6,842 bases of DNA, taken from contig CAUUNL010000077.1 in NCBI GenBank assembly GCA_963546405.1, positions 1 through 6,842 on the forward strand, written 5' to 3'. This stretch comes from Abiotrophia defectiva_A (GTDB taxonomy: Bacteria > Bacillota > Bacilli > Lactobacillales > Aerococcaceae). Of this stretch, positions 1 through 5,837 are shown piece after piece. The notes beneath the pieces were generated by a model. That model worked only from the letters and a program-made list of their open reading frames with translations, was not told where the DNA came from and did not search any database. The position numbers and the translations under genes are program-made. Positions within the stretch are counted from its first letter, which is position 1. The number at the start of each line of letters is the position of its first letter.

Positions 1-6
1 CATATA

Positions 7-15
7 TGATATAAT
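7..15 (+). promoter_or_regulatory. Extended -10 promoter element upstream of candidate RNA
   Basis: The sequence TGATATAAT is a perfect extended -10 (TGnTATAAT), which would start transcription rightward at about position 21-23. The -35 region would lie outside the window. There is no open reading frame of note between here and the end of the convergent HD gene, so the likely product is the structured RNA at 59-283. The motif is seen directly; its activity is inferred. Confidence 0.5.
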
Positions 16-58
16 GGGATTTTTGTGTATGGATTATTTTTTTGTACTGTGAGAGGAC

Positions 59-283
59 AGCTTTTAGCCTTGAAGCCAGGTGAATAACTGTAGTCGCGTC
101 AAACATCATGCCATTGGAAGGTTGAGGATGGCAGGCGTATGAGAAGCGCTTGGAGCGTCGCGACTTAGCGATTCCATAGCCTGACAAGGCGGAAGACTGG
201 CGGATAGCCAGGCTAAAGCCGGTCCCCTTCCGAGGGCATGACGTTTGCTTGAGCGACTACAGTTATTCACCGTATGAAAAGCT
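59..283 (+). ncRNA. Candidate structured non-coding RNA (long rod-like hairpin), unidentified
   Basis: A gene-free stretch built as a long imperfect inverted repeat. GGTGAATAACTGTAGTCGC at 79-97 pairs perfectly with 253-271. 100-112 pairs with 235-247 at 12 of 13 positions, 116-121 pairs with 226-231, and 126-132 pairs with 218-225 with one bulge. An outer AGCTTTT (59-65) can pair with AAAAGCT (277-283). The apical part splits into an arm at 133-182 (AGGC/GCCT, TATG/CATA, GAA/TTC, CGCT/AGCG) and a small hairpin CTGGC-GGATA-GCCAG at 197-211. Strand is inferred from the extended -10 at 7-15; the single A-C mismatch in the second stem would be a G-U pair on the minus strand, so orientation is not certain. 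No U-run terminator follows on either strand. Size and rod shape recall 6S RNA, but I do not recognise its sequence. It does not match the parts of tmRNA, SRP RNA or RNase P RNA that I know. A palindromic repeat element is the main alternative. Confidence 0.45.
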
Positions 284-301
284 AGTATCTATTTCTAATC
301 C

Positions 302-1699
302 TTAGAACAGTCGTTGTTGAATATTCTGGGTAACATCATTGCGTTCATTGTAATAGGCCGCCAGTAAGGTGGTCTGGTACTCGTTGGCCTGGTCGGCAGC
401 TGTATCCTCAGCTGTGGTCAAAATTTCTTTAGGGAAGTAGAGCCGCAAATCGCCTCGTTGCTTGCCGGCTAGGGAATTGACTAGGGGACTAACTTGAGAT
501 AGCTCAACAATCTGTCCCATCTTAGTAATGAGCTCAATCTGGGTGCGTTTGCTAATCTGGCCTACACGATAATAGTCATAAGGCAGGTCAAAACTAGAAT
601 TCTCCGCGAAATAATAGTAAGGGTCATAGCCCAGCCGGACCAACTCTTGGTCGATGGCAATGGTTAGCTCAGTCTTCTCTTCTGGACTAGTCAGGACGGA
701 TTTGAAAGGTTTGCGGGTCAGGAAGCGATTAGCCAAATCTGCCAGCAAGATATCCTCTTCGTCTAGCCAGTGGTTGAAGTAGCTGCTGAGGATGTGGTCA
801 TCCAGGCGCAAGTAATCAGATAGGAGCCAGTCCCCTCGCAGGAAGGGCTCTAGGAAGCTAATTTGGGTCTTCATCTGGTCCGCTTTTTCCAGATAACAGG
901 TCTTAGCGCGGGTCAGCAGACTGTGGAGGACCATTTCCATGCCACGAGAGACGGAGTGGAAGTAGACCTGCATATACATTTGATAGCGACTGACGATATA
1001 GTCTTCAATGGCGTGCATGCCCGAAAAGTCGAAGACAATGCCGTTTTTGAATGGACGAATCACTCGCAAAATCCGTGTCAGGTCGAAAGTGCCGTAGGAG
1101 ACGCCAGCATAGTAGGCGTCACGAAGCAGATAATCCATGCGGTCTGCATCAATTTGGCTACTAATCAGCTGGACTACCTGTTGGTTAGGGTAGGTCTTAT
1201 TGATGACACTCGCGACCTTAGCCGGAAATTCTGGGCCAAGTTGTAGCAGGACCTGATGAATTTCAGTTTCAGGCGAGGTGATAATACGTTGAGTAATCTC
1301 CTCATGGTTGGTATGGAAGATCCCTTCGAAGGCATGGGAGAAGGGACCATGACCGATGTCATGGAGTAAAGCAGAGCAGAGGGCGACCAAGCGCTCAGAG
1401 GCCTGCCAGAGACCGTCACCCGGCATTTGGGATAGGTATTGGCGTTCGAATTTATCGACAATGAGGCGTGTAATTTCATAGACACCTAGGGAGTGACCGA
1501 AGCGCGAATGTTCGGCCCCGTGGAAGGTGTAGACAGAACCGCCCAATTGCTTAATACGGCGCAGGCGTTGAAATTCTCGCGTGTTAATCAAATCTAAAAT
1601 AATCTGATCTTGGATATGGATATAGCCATGTACCGGGTCGCGGAAGACCTTCTCACGGCTGAGTTTTTGGGCCGCAACGGCCCCATCAAAGTTAAACAT
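302..1699 (-). CDS. ywfO: HD-domain dNTP triphosphohydrolase, YwfO/EF1143 family
   Basis: A 465-residue cytosolic HD-superfamily phosphohydrolase (COG1078 type). Its Enterococcus relative EF1143 hydrolyses dNTPs to deoxynucleoside and triphosphate, so a role in dNTP pool control or house-cleaning is inferred. Visible motifs are the N-terminal FRDPVHGYI (19-27), EHSRFGHSLG (63-72), the HD motif LLHDIGHGPFSH (111-122), and SQIDADRMDYLLRDAYYAG (181-199). H69, H113, D114 and D186 have the spacing of the family's four metal ligands. The catalytic core is in the first 200 residues, followed by a long C-terminal region usual for this family; length is normal. The start ATG (1697-1699) has AAGGAGG 7 bases upstream. 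The gene follows lipL by 12 bases in the same direction, and the lipL stop TAA is the first part of this ribosome site. lipL (ywfL) and ywfO also lie near each other in B. subtilis. No clear intrinsic terminator follows; transcription would run into the inverted repeat at 79-271. Substrate specificity is not readable from the sequence. Confidence 0.9.
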   Translation of the reverse strand: MFNFDGAVAAQKLSREKVFRDPVHGYIHIQDQIILDLINTREFQRLRRIKQLGGSVYTFHGAEHSRFGHSLGVYEITRLIVDKFERQYLSQMPGDGLWQASERLVALCSALLHDIGHGPFSHAFEGIFHTNHEEITQRIITSPETEIHQVLLQLGPEFPAKVASVINKTYPNQQVVQLISSQIDADRMDYLLRDAYYAGVSYGTFDLTRILRVIRPFKNGIVFDFSGMHAIEDYIVSRYQMYMQVYFHSVSRGMEMVLHSLLTRAKTCYLEKADQMKTQISFLEPFLRGDWLLSDYLRLDDHILSSYFNHWLDEEDILLADLANRFLTRKPFKSVLTSPEEKTELTIAIDQELVRLGYDPYYYFAENSSFDLPYDYYRVGQISKRTQIELITKMGQIVELSQVSPLVNSLAGKQRGDLRLYFPKEILTTAEDTAADQANEYQTTLLAAYYNERNDVTQNIQQRLF

Positions 1700-1711
1700 G
1701 GCATAACCTCC

Positions 1712-2575
1712 TTAGCTATCTGGCTTGCTACTTACTTCTGCTTTAAGTGATTGGGTACGGGCCAAGGAAACTTGGCGCATTTTGGTAAAGATAGGGACTA
1801 GGTCAGAATCTTGATAGTCGCCTGGTACTAGTTTTTGATAGTGGCTAATCAGCTGGATCAGCTCTTCTTGGTAGGTCTGGCGGTCAAGTGGTTGGCCACA
1901 AGCTTGAGCCAGGGTCGTCATGACCGCTGGGTCTACCTTGGGATAGCTGTCATCTGCCCCAGCTGCCTGGTAAAAGCCCGCCATGAGTTGGGCGCGAGCA
2001 GCTTGATCTCCCGCCACACTGATATAAGCCGCGGTCGTCAGACCGGTCTTAAAGCGACGTTGGGCAATGCCCCCGATTTTTTGGCCCCCCACGACCAAGT
2101 CATAAGTACCAGGGCAGTAGGATTGGGCGATTTCATAGGCTTCAAGCTCAAGGCCATAAGGTATCAGGGACAGTCCAATCAGGGCTACCATCTGTTCATA
2201 GGCGGCATCAATGGATAGAGGGAAGTGGGTCAGGTCGCTTGCCAAGCCAATATTCAGGATGCCTGGATCACAGACCACACCCAAACCACCATGGGGTCGG
2301 AGGGCATAGTCGAAGCCTTGCTCTTCTAGGTAGGCCAAACCAGCCGCTAAGTTAGGTAGACGGCTATCCTTGGCGCCCAAGAGGACAGTAGGTTTATCAA
2401 TGGAATAGAAGTGAACGAGGCCCTGAGCTTGATCCCCTTGCAAATGACGGAGCCAACGAATGAAGCTGTCCTGATAGGCCAAACTATCGCTTGCCGGCAG
2501 CGCCGGAACATGGTTAGCATCGTCGAAGTAACGCCATTCATGCTGTGATAAATACGGAAATTGTGGCAATGTCAT
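1712..2575 (-). CDS. lipL: Lipoyl/octanoyl protein transferase, LipL (YwfL) type
   Basis: A 287-residue protein of the BPL/LPL (biotin/lipoate ligase) catalytic fold. B. subtilis LipL moves octanoyl groups from GcvH to the E2 subunits of 2-oxoacid dehydrogenases by amidotransfer through a cysteine thioester. Seen here: HFYSIDKPTVLLGAKDS (55-71), RPHGGLGVVCDPGILNIGL (93-111, the substrate-binding glycine segment), and SYCPGTYDLVVGGQKIGGIA (152-171). The last contains the presumed nucleophile C154 and the family lysine K166. The CPGxYDL and GxKxxGxAQRR pattern fits LipL better than lipoate ligase LplA or LipM. Length is close to the B. subtilis protein. Start ATG 2573-2575 has GGAGG 5 bases upstream. 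It is the first gene of a two-gene operon with the HD hydrolase, read from a divergent promoter near 2644-2649. In an organism that scavenges lipoate, the protein may relay lipoyl rather than octanoyl groups; that is inference, as no other lipoate gene is in the window. Confidence 0.87.
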   Translation of the reverse strand: MTLPQFPYLSQHEWRYFDDANHVPALPASDSLAYQDSFIRWLRHLQGDQAQGLVHFYSIDKPTVLLGAKDSRLPNLAAGLAYLEEQGFDYALRPHGGLGVVCDPGILNIGLASDLTHFPLSIDAAYEQMVALIGLSLIPYGLELEAYEIAQSYCPGTYDLVVGGQKIGGIAQRRFKTGLTTAAYISVAGDQAARAQLMAGFYQAAGADDSYPKVDPAVMTTLAQACGQPLDRQTYQEELIQLISHYQKLVPGDYQDSDLVPIFTKMRQVSLARTQSLKAEVSSKPDS

Positions 2576-2643
2576 TCTGTCCTCCCCCCTTTCTTGTCAA
2601 AGTTGCGCTCCTAAATGCCGATGAGAGCGATTGCTATGGTGTT

Positions 2644-2652
2644 ATTATAGCA
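2644..2652 (-). promoter_or_regulatory. Extended -10 promoter of the lipL-HD operon
   Basis: Read on the minus strand this is TGCTATAAT, a perfect extended -10. Its start point would be near 2637, leaving an approximately 60-base leader before lipL. The -35 position (about 2667-2672, AGTCAT on this strand) is poor, as is common with extended -10 promoters, and it overlaps the opposing -10 at 2663-2668. Confidence 0.55.
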
Positions 2653-2662
2653 CGATTTGCGG

Positions 2663-2668
2663 TATAAT
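2663..2668 (+). promoter_or_regulatory. -10 box of the rightward ywiB promoter
   Basis: A perfect TATAAT with an expected start near 2675, giving a leader of roughly 60 bases before the DUF1934 gene. The -35 hexamer at 17-bp spacing (TGTTAT, 2640-2645) is weak. It lies head-to-head with the minus-strand -10 at 2644-2649. Confidence 0.5.
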
Positions 2669-2737
2669 GACTATATAGAACCATTCGAGGGGCTCATCTT
2701 GTGACTGAAAGTGAACAAGTGGCCAGAAAGGACCTTC

Positions 2738-3172
2738 ATGAGACGTGTAAGTATTGACCTTCAGGTCGAACAACAAATTATTTATCCCGATAGCCAGCAG
2801 GTAGAACGCTATGACCACAAGACCCAGGCGGTTCTCTTAGAACTAGAATCTTTTACCAAGCTGACCTATCAAAATCTCAATCAAGAACCTGTTGAAGTCA
2901 AATGGCTACCCCAAGCTGATGGAAGCACCCAGATTCAAGTTAGTCAGGCTCAGGGAATCCTACTTTTTGTGCCCAACCAAGAAACCATGACTAACTACCA
3001 GACCCCTCAGGGCAGCTGGCCTTTGAGTGTCCATACCCAGCACTTGCACTGGCATTTTGAGCCGGCGGATCAAGCAGGAAAAATCCGCTATGCCTTGACC
3101 GTCGACTATCAATTAAAAAATGACCAAGAATTGCTAGGAAACTATCGTTTTCGATTGATTTATGTCGCTTAA
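2738..3172 (+). CDS. ywiB: DUF1934 family beta-barrel protein, YwiB-like
   Basis: A 144-residue protein of the DUF1934/YwiB family, a small lipocalin-like beta-barrel of unknown function common in Firmicutes. Support comes from overall character: short alternating strands, the N-terminal RRVSIDLQVEQQI segment and the C-terminal YALTVDYQL...GNYRFRLIY strand pair, from typical length (about 140), and from its place before rpoE. There is no signal peptide or membrane segment. I chose ATG at 2738 because AAAGGA (2727-2732) lies 5 bases before it. An in-frame GTG at 2711 would add 9 residues but has no ribosome site at a useful distance. A short overlapping reading frame (2701-2757) with its own well-placed ribosome site crosses this start. 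In B. subtilis ywiB sits next to argS and near rpoE; argS is absent here. The function is unknown and I do not infer one. Confidence 0.85.
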   Translation: MRRVSIDLQVEQQIIYPDSQQVERYDHKTQAVLLELESFTKLTYQNLNQEPVEVKWLPQADGSTQIQVSQAQGILLFVPNQETMTNYQTPQGSWPLSVHTQHLHWHFEPADQAGKIRYALTVDYQLKNDQELLGNYRFRLIYVA

Positions 3173-3183
3173 ATAGGTAATAT
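3155..3183 (+). promoter_or_regulatory. Probable rpoE promoter
   Basis: TTGATT (3155-3160) and TAATAT (3178-3183) are separated by 17 bases, each matching the consensus at 4 of 6 positions. The -35 lies inside the last codons of ywiB. Start would be near 3190, just ahead of the ribosome site GGGAGGG (3198-3204). A second -10-like TATACT (3191-3196) would start too close to the ribosome site. rpoE may also be read through from ywiB, since no terminator separates them. Confidence 0.4.
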
Positions 3184-3215
3184 ATAAGAGTATACTAGGG
3201 AGGGTGTGTCAAACC

Positions 3216-3893
3216 ATGATTTTGAAACAATTTGAAGGACAAGACCGCAAAGATTTATCCATGATTGAAGTTGCTCACGCAATTTTAGAACAAAAAGGTG
3301 ATGTGGTAGATTTTACGGAATTACTGATTGAAATCCAAAACTACTTGGAATTATCAGAGTTAGAGTTGGAAAGCCGTATGGTCCGCTTCTATACCGACTT
3401 GAATATCGACGGTCGTTTTATCTCCTTAGGGGAGAATCGTTGGGGCTTGCGTGGCTGGTATCCAATCGATGCAATCGATGAAGAAATTATCTCTAGCGCT
3501 GAAGCTGAAGATGATCGTCCAGTTAGCCGTCGTAAGAAACGTAAATACAATGCCTTCTCTGAAGGAGACGACATGATCGACTACAACGATGATGATCCAG
3601 AAGATGCAGATGATATCTACGATACTGATTTAGACGATTACGGCGATGTAGATGAGGAAGATGAGGATGACGACGATACTCGTGGTCTAACCCTCATTGA
3701 AGACGATGCCGTTGACTTAGACGACGACGAAAGTCAAGAGTTGGGCGAATACGCTTCTGACCTCTCTGATTTCGGCGACGATGACTTAGATTTAGACGGT
3801 GATGCTTCCTTCGAGGCTGAAGATGATGAAGCCGATGACTTCGAATCAGAAGACGAAGAATACGAAGAAGAGTTACAAGACGAAGAAGAATAA
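3216..3893 (+). CDS. rpoE: DNA-directed RNA polymerase delta subunit
   Basis: RpoE (delta) binds core RNA polymerase in Firmicutes. It lowers non-specific nucleic-acid binding, speeds enzyme recycling and increases sensitivity to the initiating NTP. The predicted 225-residue protein has the two expected parts. The N-terminal HARE-HTH fold (about 1-90) includes the strongly conserved RFYTDLNIDGRF (57-68) and WGLRGWYP (76-83). After a short basic patch (SRRKKRK, 104-110) comes a very long unstructured tail of mainly Asp and Glu. The tail, about 110 residues, makes the protein longer than the 173-residue B. subtilis delta. ATG 3216 is chosen because GGGAGGG lies 11 bases upstream; an in-frame GTG at 3204 overlaps that ribosome site and would add 4 atypical residues. 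The gene lies between ywiB and pyrG, the usual Firmicutes neighbourhood. Its transcripts should end at the pyrG attenuator terminator (3972-4008), because only transcripts starting at the pyrG promoter can carry the 5' G-run needed for antitermination. Confidence 0.97.
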   Translation: MILKQFEGQDRKDLSMIEVAHAILEQKGDVVDFTELLIEIQNYLELSELELESRMVRFYTDLNIDGRFISLGENRWGLRGWYPIDAIDEEIISSAEAEDDRPVSRRKKRKYNAFSEGDDMIDYNDDDPEDADDIYDTDLDDYGDVDEEDEDDDDTRGLTLIEDDAVDLDDDESQELGEYASDLSDFGDDDLDLDGDASFEAEDDEADDFESEDEEYEEELQDEEE

Positions 3894-3895
3894 AC

Positions 3896-3934
3896 TTGAC
3901 GCGGTCAGAGCTTTAGCGTAATATTTTATGTGGG
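3896..3934 (+). promoter_or_regulatory. pyrG promoter with GGGC start, CTP-sensing
   Basis: TTGACG (3896-3901, 5 of 6) and TAATAT (3919-3924) are 17 bases apart. Start is expected at the first G of GGGC (3932-3935). In B. subtilis and L. lactis pyrG, transcription starts at GGGC; when CTP is low, polymerase stalls before C at +4 and slips, adding extra Gs. The same start sequence is seen here, followed by five Cs (3935-3939), so dependence on CTP should be strong. The mechanism is known for the family; its use here is inferred from the matching layout. Confidence 0.85.
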
Positions 3935-3935
3935 C

Positions 3936-3955
3936 CCCCTAAAGCTTTTTAGGGG
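3936..3955 (+). promoter_or_regulatory. 5'-proximal leader hairpin of pyrG
   Basis: CCCCTAAA (3936-3943) pairs with TTTAGGGG (3948-3955) around a GCTT loop, an 8-bp perfect stem starting at about +5 of the pyrG transcript. There is no U-run after it, so it is not a terminator. Its 3' arm AGGGG (3951-3955) could also pair with the terminator's 5' arm (TCCCT, 3975-3979, with one G-U). Confidence 0.7.
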
Positions 3956-3971
3956 CAACTGACCGAGTGAG

Positions 3972-4008
3972 CGCTCCCTGTTCCTAGAACGGGGAGCGAT
4001 TTTCATTT
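3972..4008 (+). terminator. pyrG attenuator terminator (also ends rpoE transcripts)
   Basis: CGCTCCCTGTTC (3972-3983) pairs with GAACGGGGAGCG (3987-3998) over 12 pairs with one G-U and a CTA loop, followed by ATTTTCATTT. The 5' arm contains the pyrimidine run CTCCCT, the known target of the slipped poly-G 5' end in B. subtilis pyrG. High CTP gives the plain GGGC transcript and termination; low CTP gives G-extended transcripts that block the hairpin. Transcripts arriving from rpoE lack a 5' G-run here and should terminate. Confidence 0.9.
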
Positions 4009-4038
4009 ATTAAATAAGCAAGGAAAAGGAGTAGTGAC

Positions 4039-5640
4039 ATGACAAAGTATATTTTTGTAACAGGCGGGGTAGTTTCCTCTATTGGTAAAGGGATTGTAGC
4101 AGCTTCCTTAGGGCGTCTGCTCAAGAATCGTGGCCTCAAAGTAGCCATCCAAAAATTCGATCCTTATATCAATGTGGACCCCGGCACCATGAGTCCTTAC
4201 CAACACGGGGAAGTCTTTGTCACCGATGACGGGACCGAAACTGATTTGGACTTAGGTCACTATGAGCGTTTCATCGACATTAACTTGAACCAATATTCCA
4301 ATGTCACTACCGGTAAGGTCTATTCAGAAGTACTCAAGAAAGAACGTCGAGGCGACTACCTCGGAGCGACGGTTCAGGTGATTCCGCACATTACCAACGA
4401 AATCAAGGATAAAATCCGTCGTGCAGGCGAATTGACCGATGCTGATATTGTCATCACCGAAGTAGGGGGGACAGTAGGGGATATTGAGTCCCTACCATTC
4501 CTTGAAGCCTTACGTCAAATGAAGGCCGACGTGGGTGCCAACAATGTGCTCTATATTCACACCACCCTCATTCCTTACCTCAAGGCAGCGGGCGAGCTCA
4601 AGACCAAGCCAACTCAACACAGCGTCAAGGAACTGCGGAGCTTGGGGATTCAGCCTAATATCTTGGTAGTTCGTACTGAAGAAGAGTTGCCAAGTGGTAT
4701 TAAGGACAAGCTAGCCCTCTTCTGTGACGTTAAACCTAATGCTGTGATTGAGTCTCGCGACGTCGAGACCCTCTATACGATTCCGCTTAATCTTCAAGCT
4801 CAAGGCATGGATGATTTGGTGCTGGACCACTTTGGTATCCAACGTCCAGAAGCAGATATGACCGATTGGCGCGCGCTAGAAAACAAAGTGCTTAATCTTA
4901 AGGGTAAGGTCACGGTCGGCCTAGTCGGCAAATACGTCTCCTTGCCAGATGCTTACCTATCCATTGTGGAAGCACTCAAGCATGCAGGTTATGCACACGA
5001 TACTGAGATTGACATCCGTTGGATTGATGCCGAAGAAGTGGATGATCAGAATGTCACGGACTACTTAGCTGATGTTGATGGTGTCTTAGTACCAGGTGGC
5101 TTCGGTAGTCGAGGCCTGATTGGGAAAATCGCCGCTATTCGCTATGCTCGCGAAAACAAGTTACCATTCTTTGGAATCTGCTTAGGAATGCAGCTAGCCT
5201 GCATTGAGTTCGCTCGGAATGTAGTAGGTATTCATGATGCGGACACGGGTGAAGAAAATCCAGCTTGCCCACACAAAATTATCGATCTCCTGCCTGACCA
5301 AGAGGCAGAAGGTGACTTGGGCGGTACTCTGCGTTTGGGTCTCTACCCTTGCCGCTTGGTGGAAGGAAGTTTGGCCCATCAACTTTATGGCCAAGACTTG
5401 GTTCAAGAACGCCACCGTCACCGTTATGAGTTTAATAATGCCTACCGTGAGCGTTTAGCAGCAGCAGGCTTGACTTTCTCAGGCCTGAGCCCAGATGGTC
5501 GCTTGGTGGAAATTGTCGAAATTAAAGACCATCCATTCTTTATTGCGGCGCAATTCCATCCGGAATTTATTTCTCGTCCTAACCGGCCACAAGCTATTTT
5601 TGATGGTTTCGTGGCAGCCTGCCAAGCGCAACAAGCATAG
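4039..5640 (+). CDS. pyrG: CTP synthase
   Basis: CTP synthase converts UTP, ATP and glutamine to CTP, the last step of de novo pyrimidine nucleotide synthesis. The 533-residue length matches the family (535 in B. subtilis). The N-terminal amidoligase domain (about 1-265) shows the nucleotide loop VSSIGKG (12-18), the DLDLGHYERF segment with Mg ligand D71, and EVGGTVGDIES with E141. The C-terminal class I glutamine amidotransferase domain has the oxyanion-hole PGGFG (352-356), nucleophile C381 in GICLGMQ, and the H507/E509 pair in QFHPEF. RHRHRYEFNN, a family hallmark, is also present. Nothing is missing. AAAGGAG (4025-4031) lies 7 bases before the ATG. Expression is most likely controlled by CTP-dependent G reiteration and the attenuator at 3932-4008. 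A separate terminator ends the transcript at 5647-5679, so pyrG is a single-gene unit apart from any readthrough. Confidence 0.99.
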   Translation: MTKYIFVTGGVVSSIGKGIVAASLGRLLKNRGLKVAIQKFDPYINVDPGTMSPYQHGEVFVTDDGTETDLDLGHYERFIDINLNQYSNVTTGKVYSEVLKKERRGDYLGATVQVIPHITNEIKDKIRRAGELTDADIVITEVGGTVGDIESLPFLEALRQMKADVGANNVLYIHTTLIPYLKAAGELKTKPTQHSVKELRSLGIQPNILVVRTEEELPSGIKDKLALFCDVKPNAVIESRDVETLYTIPLNLQAQGMDDLVLDHFGIQRPEADMTDWRALENKVLNLKGKVTVGLVGKYVSLPDAYLSIVEALKHAGYAHDTEIDIRWIDAEEVDDQNVTDYLADVDGVLVPGGFGSRGLIGKIAAIRYARENKLPFFGICLGMQLACIEFARNVVGIHDADTGEENPACPHKIIDLLPDQEAEGDLGGTLRLGLYPCRLVEGSLAHQLYGQDLVQERHRHRYEFNNAYRERLAAAGLTFSGLSPDGRLVEIVEIKDHPFFIAAQFHPEFISRPNRPQAIFDGFVAACQAQQA

Positions 5641-5646
5641 TCAAGG

Positions 5647-5679
5647 ACCGCACAAGTTTTCAGAGCTTGTGCGGTTTTT
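5647..5679 (+). terminator. Intrinsic terminator after pyrG
   Basis: ACCGCACAAG (5647-5656) pairs with CTTGTGCGGT (5666-5675) around a 9-base loop, followed by TTTTT. It starts 7 bases after the pyrG stop codon. Confidence 0.93.
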
Positions 5680-5771
5680 GTCTGAAGATGCGCGGTGCCT
5701 GACTAGACAAGAGGCGAACTTGTGAATAAAACGCTATGGCGCAGTTTCTGGTCAGGGCGAGTGGGAAAGAC

Positions 5772-5800
5772 TAGCCAAGGCAGTGAAAATGGAGTATAAT
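5772..5800 (+). promoter_or_regulatory. fba promoter
   Basis: A perfect -10 TATAAT (5795-5800) is preceded at 17 bases by TAGCCA (5772-5777, 4 of 6 to TTGACA). Start is expected near 5807, giving an approximately 30-base leader with AAGGAGG. The 90 bases from 5680 to 5771 hold no gene; I see only a short GCCTGAC...GTCAGG inverted pair (5697-5703 with 5751-5756) and a repeated GACTAG (5701-5706, 5769-5774), neither of which I can assign. Confidence 0.7.
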
Positions 5801-5837
5801 AAAAACATAAAATAATCCAATTCAAGGAGGCATAAAC

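Noticed and set aside
59..283. Left-edge repeat as a transposon-derived element
   Set aside because: No transposase fragment and no target-site duplication are seen beside either the 79/271 or the 59/283 ends. It is kept only as the alternative to an ncRNA.
863..1246. 127-codon plus-strand open frame inside the HD gene
   Set aside because: It is antisense to a gene with an intact conserved HD motif set, has no ribosome site, and its translation shows no recognisable domain.
1835..2218. 127-codon plus-strand open frame inside lipL
   Set aside because: It is antisense to conserved LipL catalytic motifs and has no supporting ribosome site or domain.
2711..2737. GTG start 27 bases upstream for ywiB
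   Set aside because: It has no ribosome site at a workable distance, whereas ATG 2738 has AAAGGA 5 bases upstream and gives the usual family length.
3204..3215. GTG start 12 bases upstream for rpoE
   Set aside because: This codon overlaps the GGGAGGG ribosome site, so ATG 3216 is the only start that site can serve.
3560..3890. GAT/GAA-rich repetitive DNA resembling a tandem repeat
   Set aside because: It is the coding sequence for the acidic RpoE tail, with codon-level similarity only and no fixed repeat unit.
5725..5741. Catabolite-response-like site (AAACGCTAT core) upstream of fba
   Set aside because: Only about 10 of 14 positions fit the cre consensus, with both outer ends wrong. The core is also part of a small CGC-TATG-GCG palindrome.
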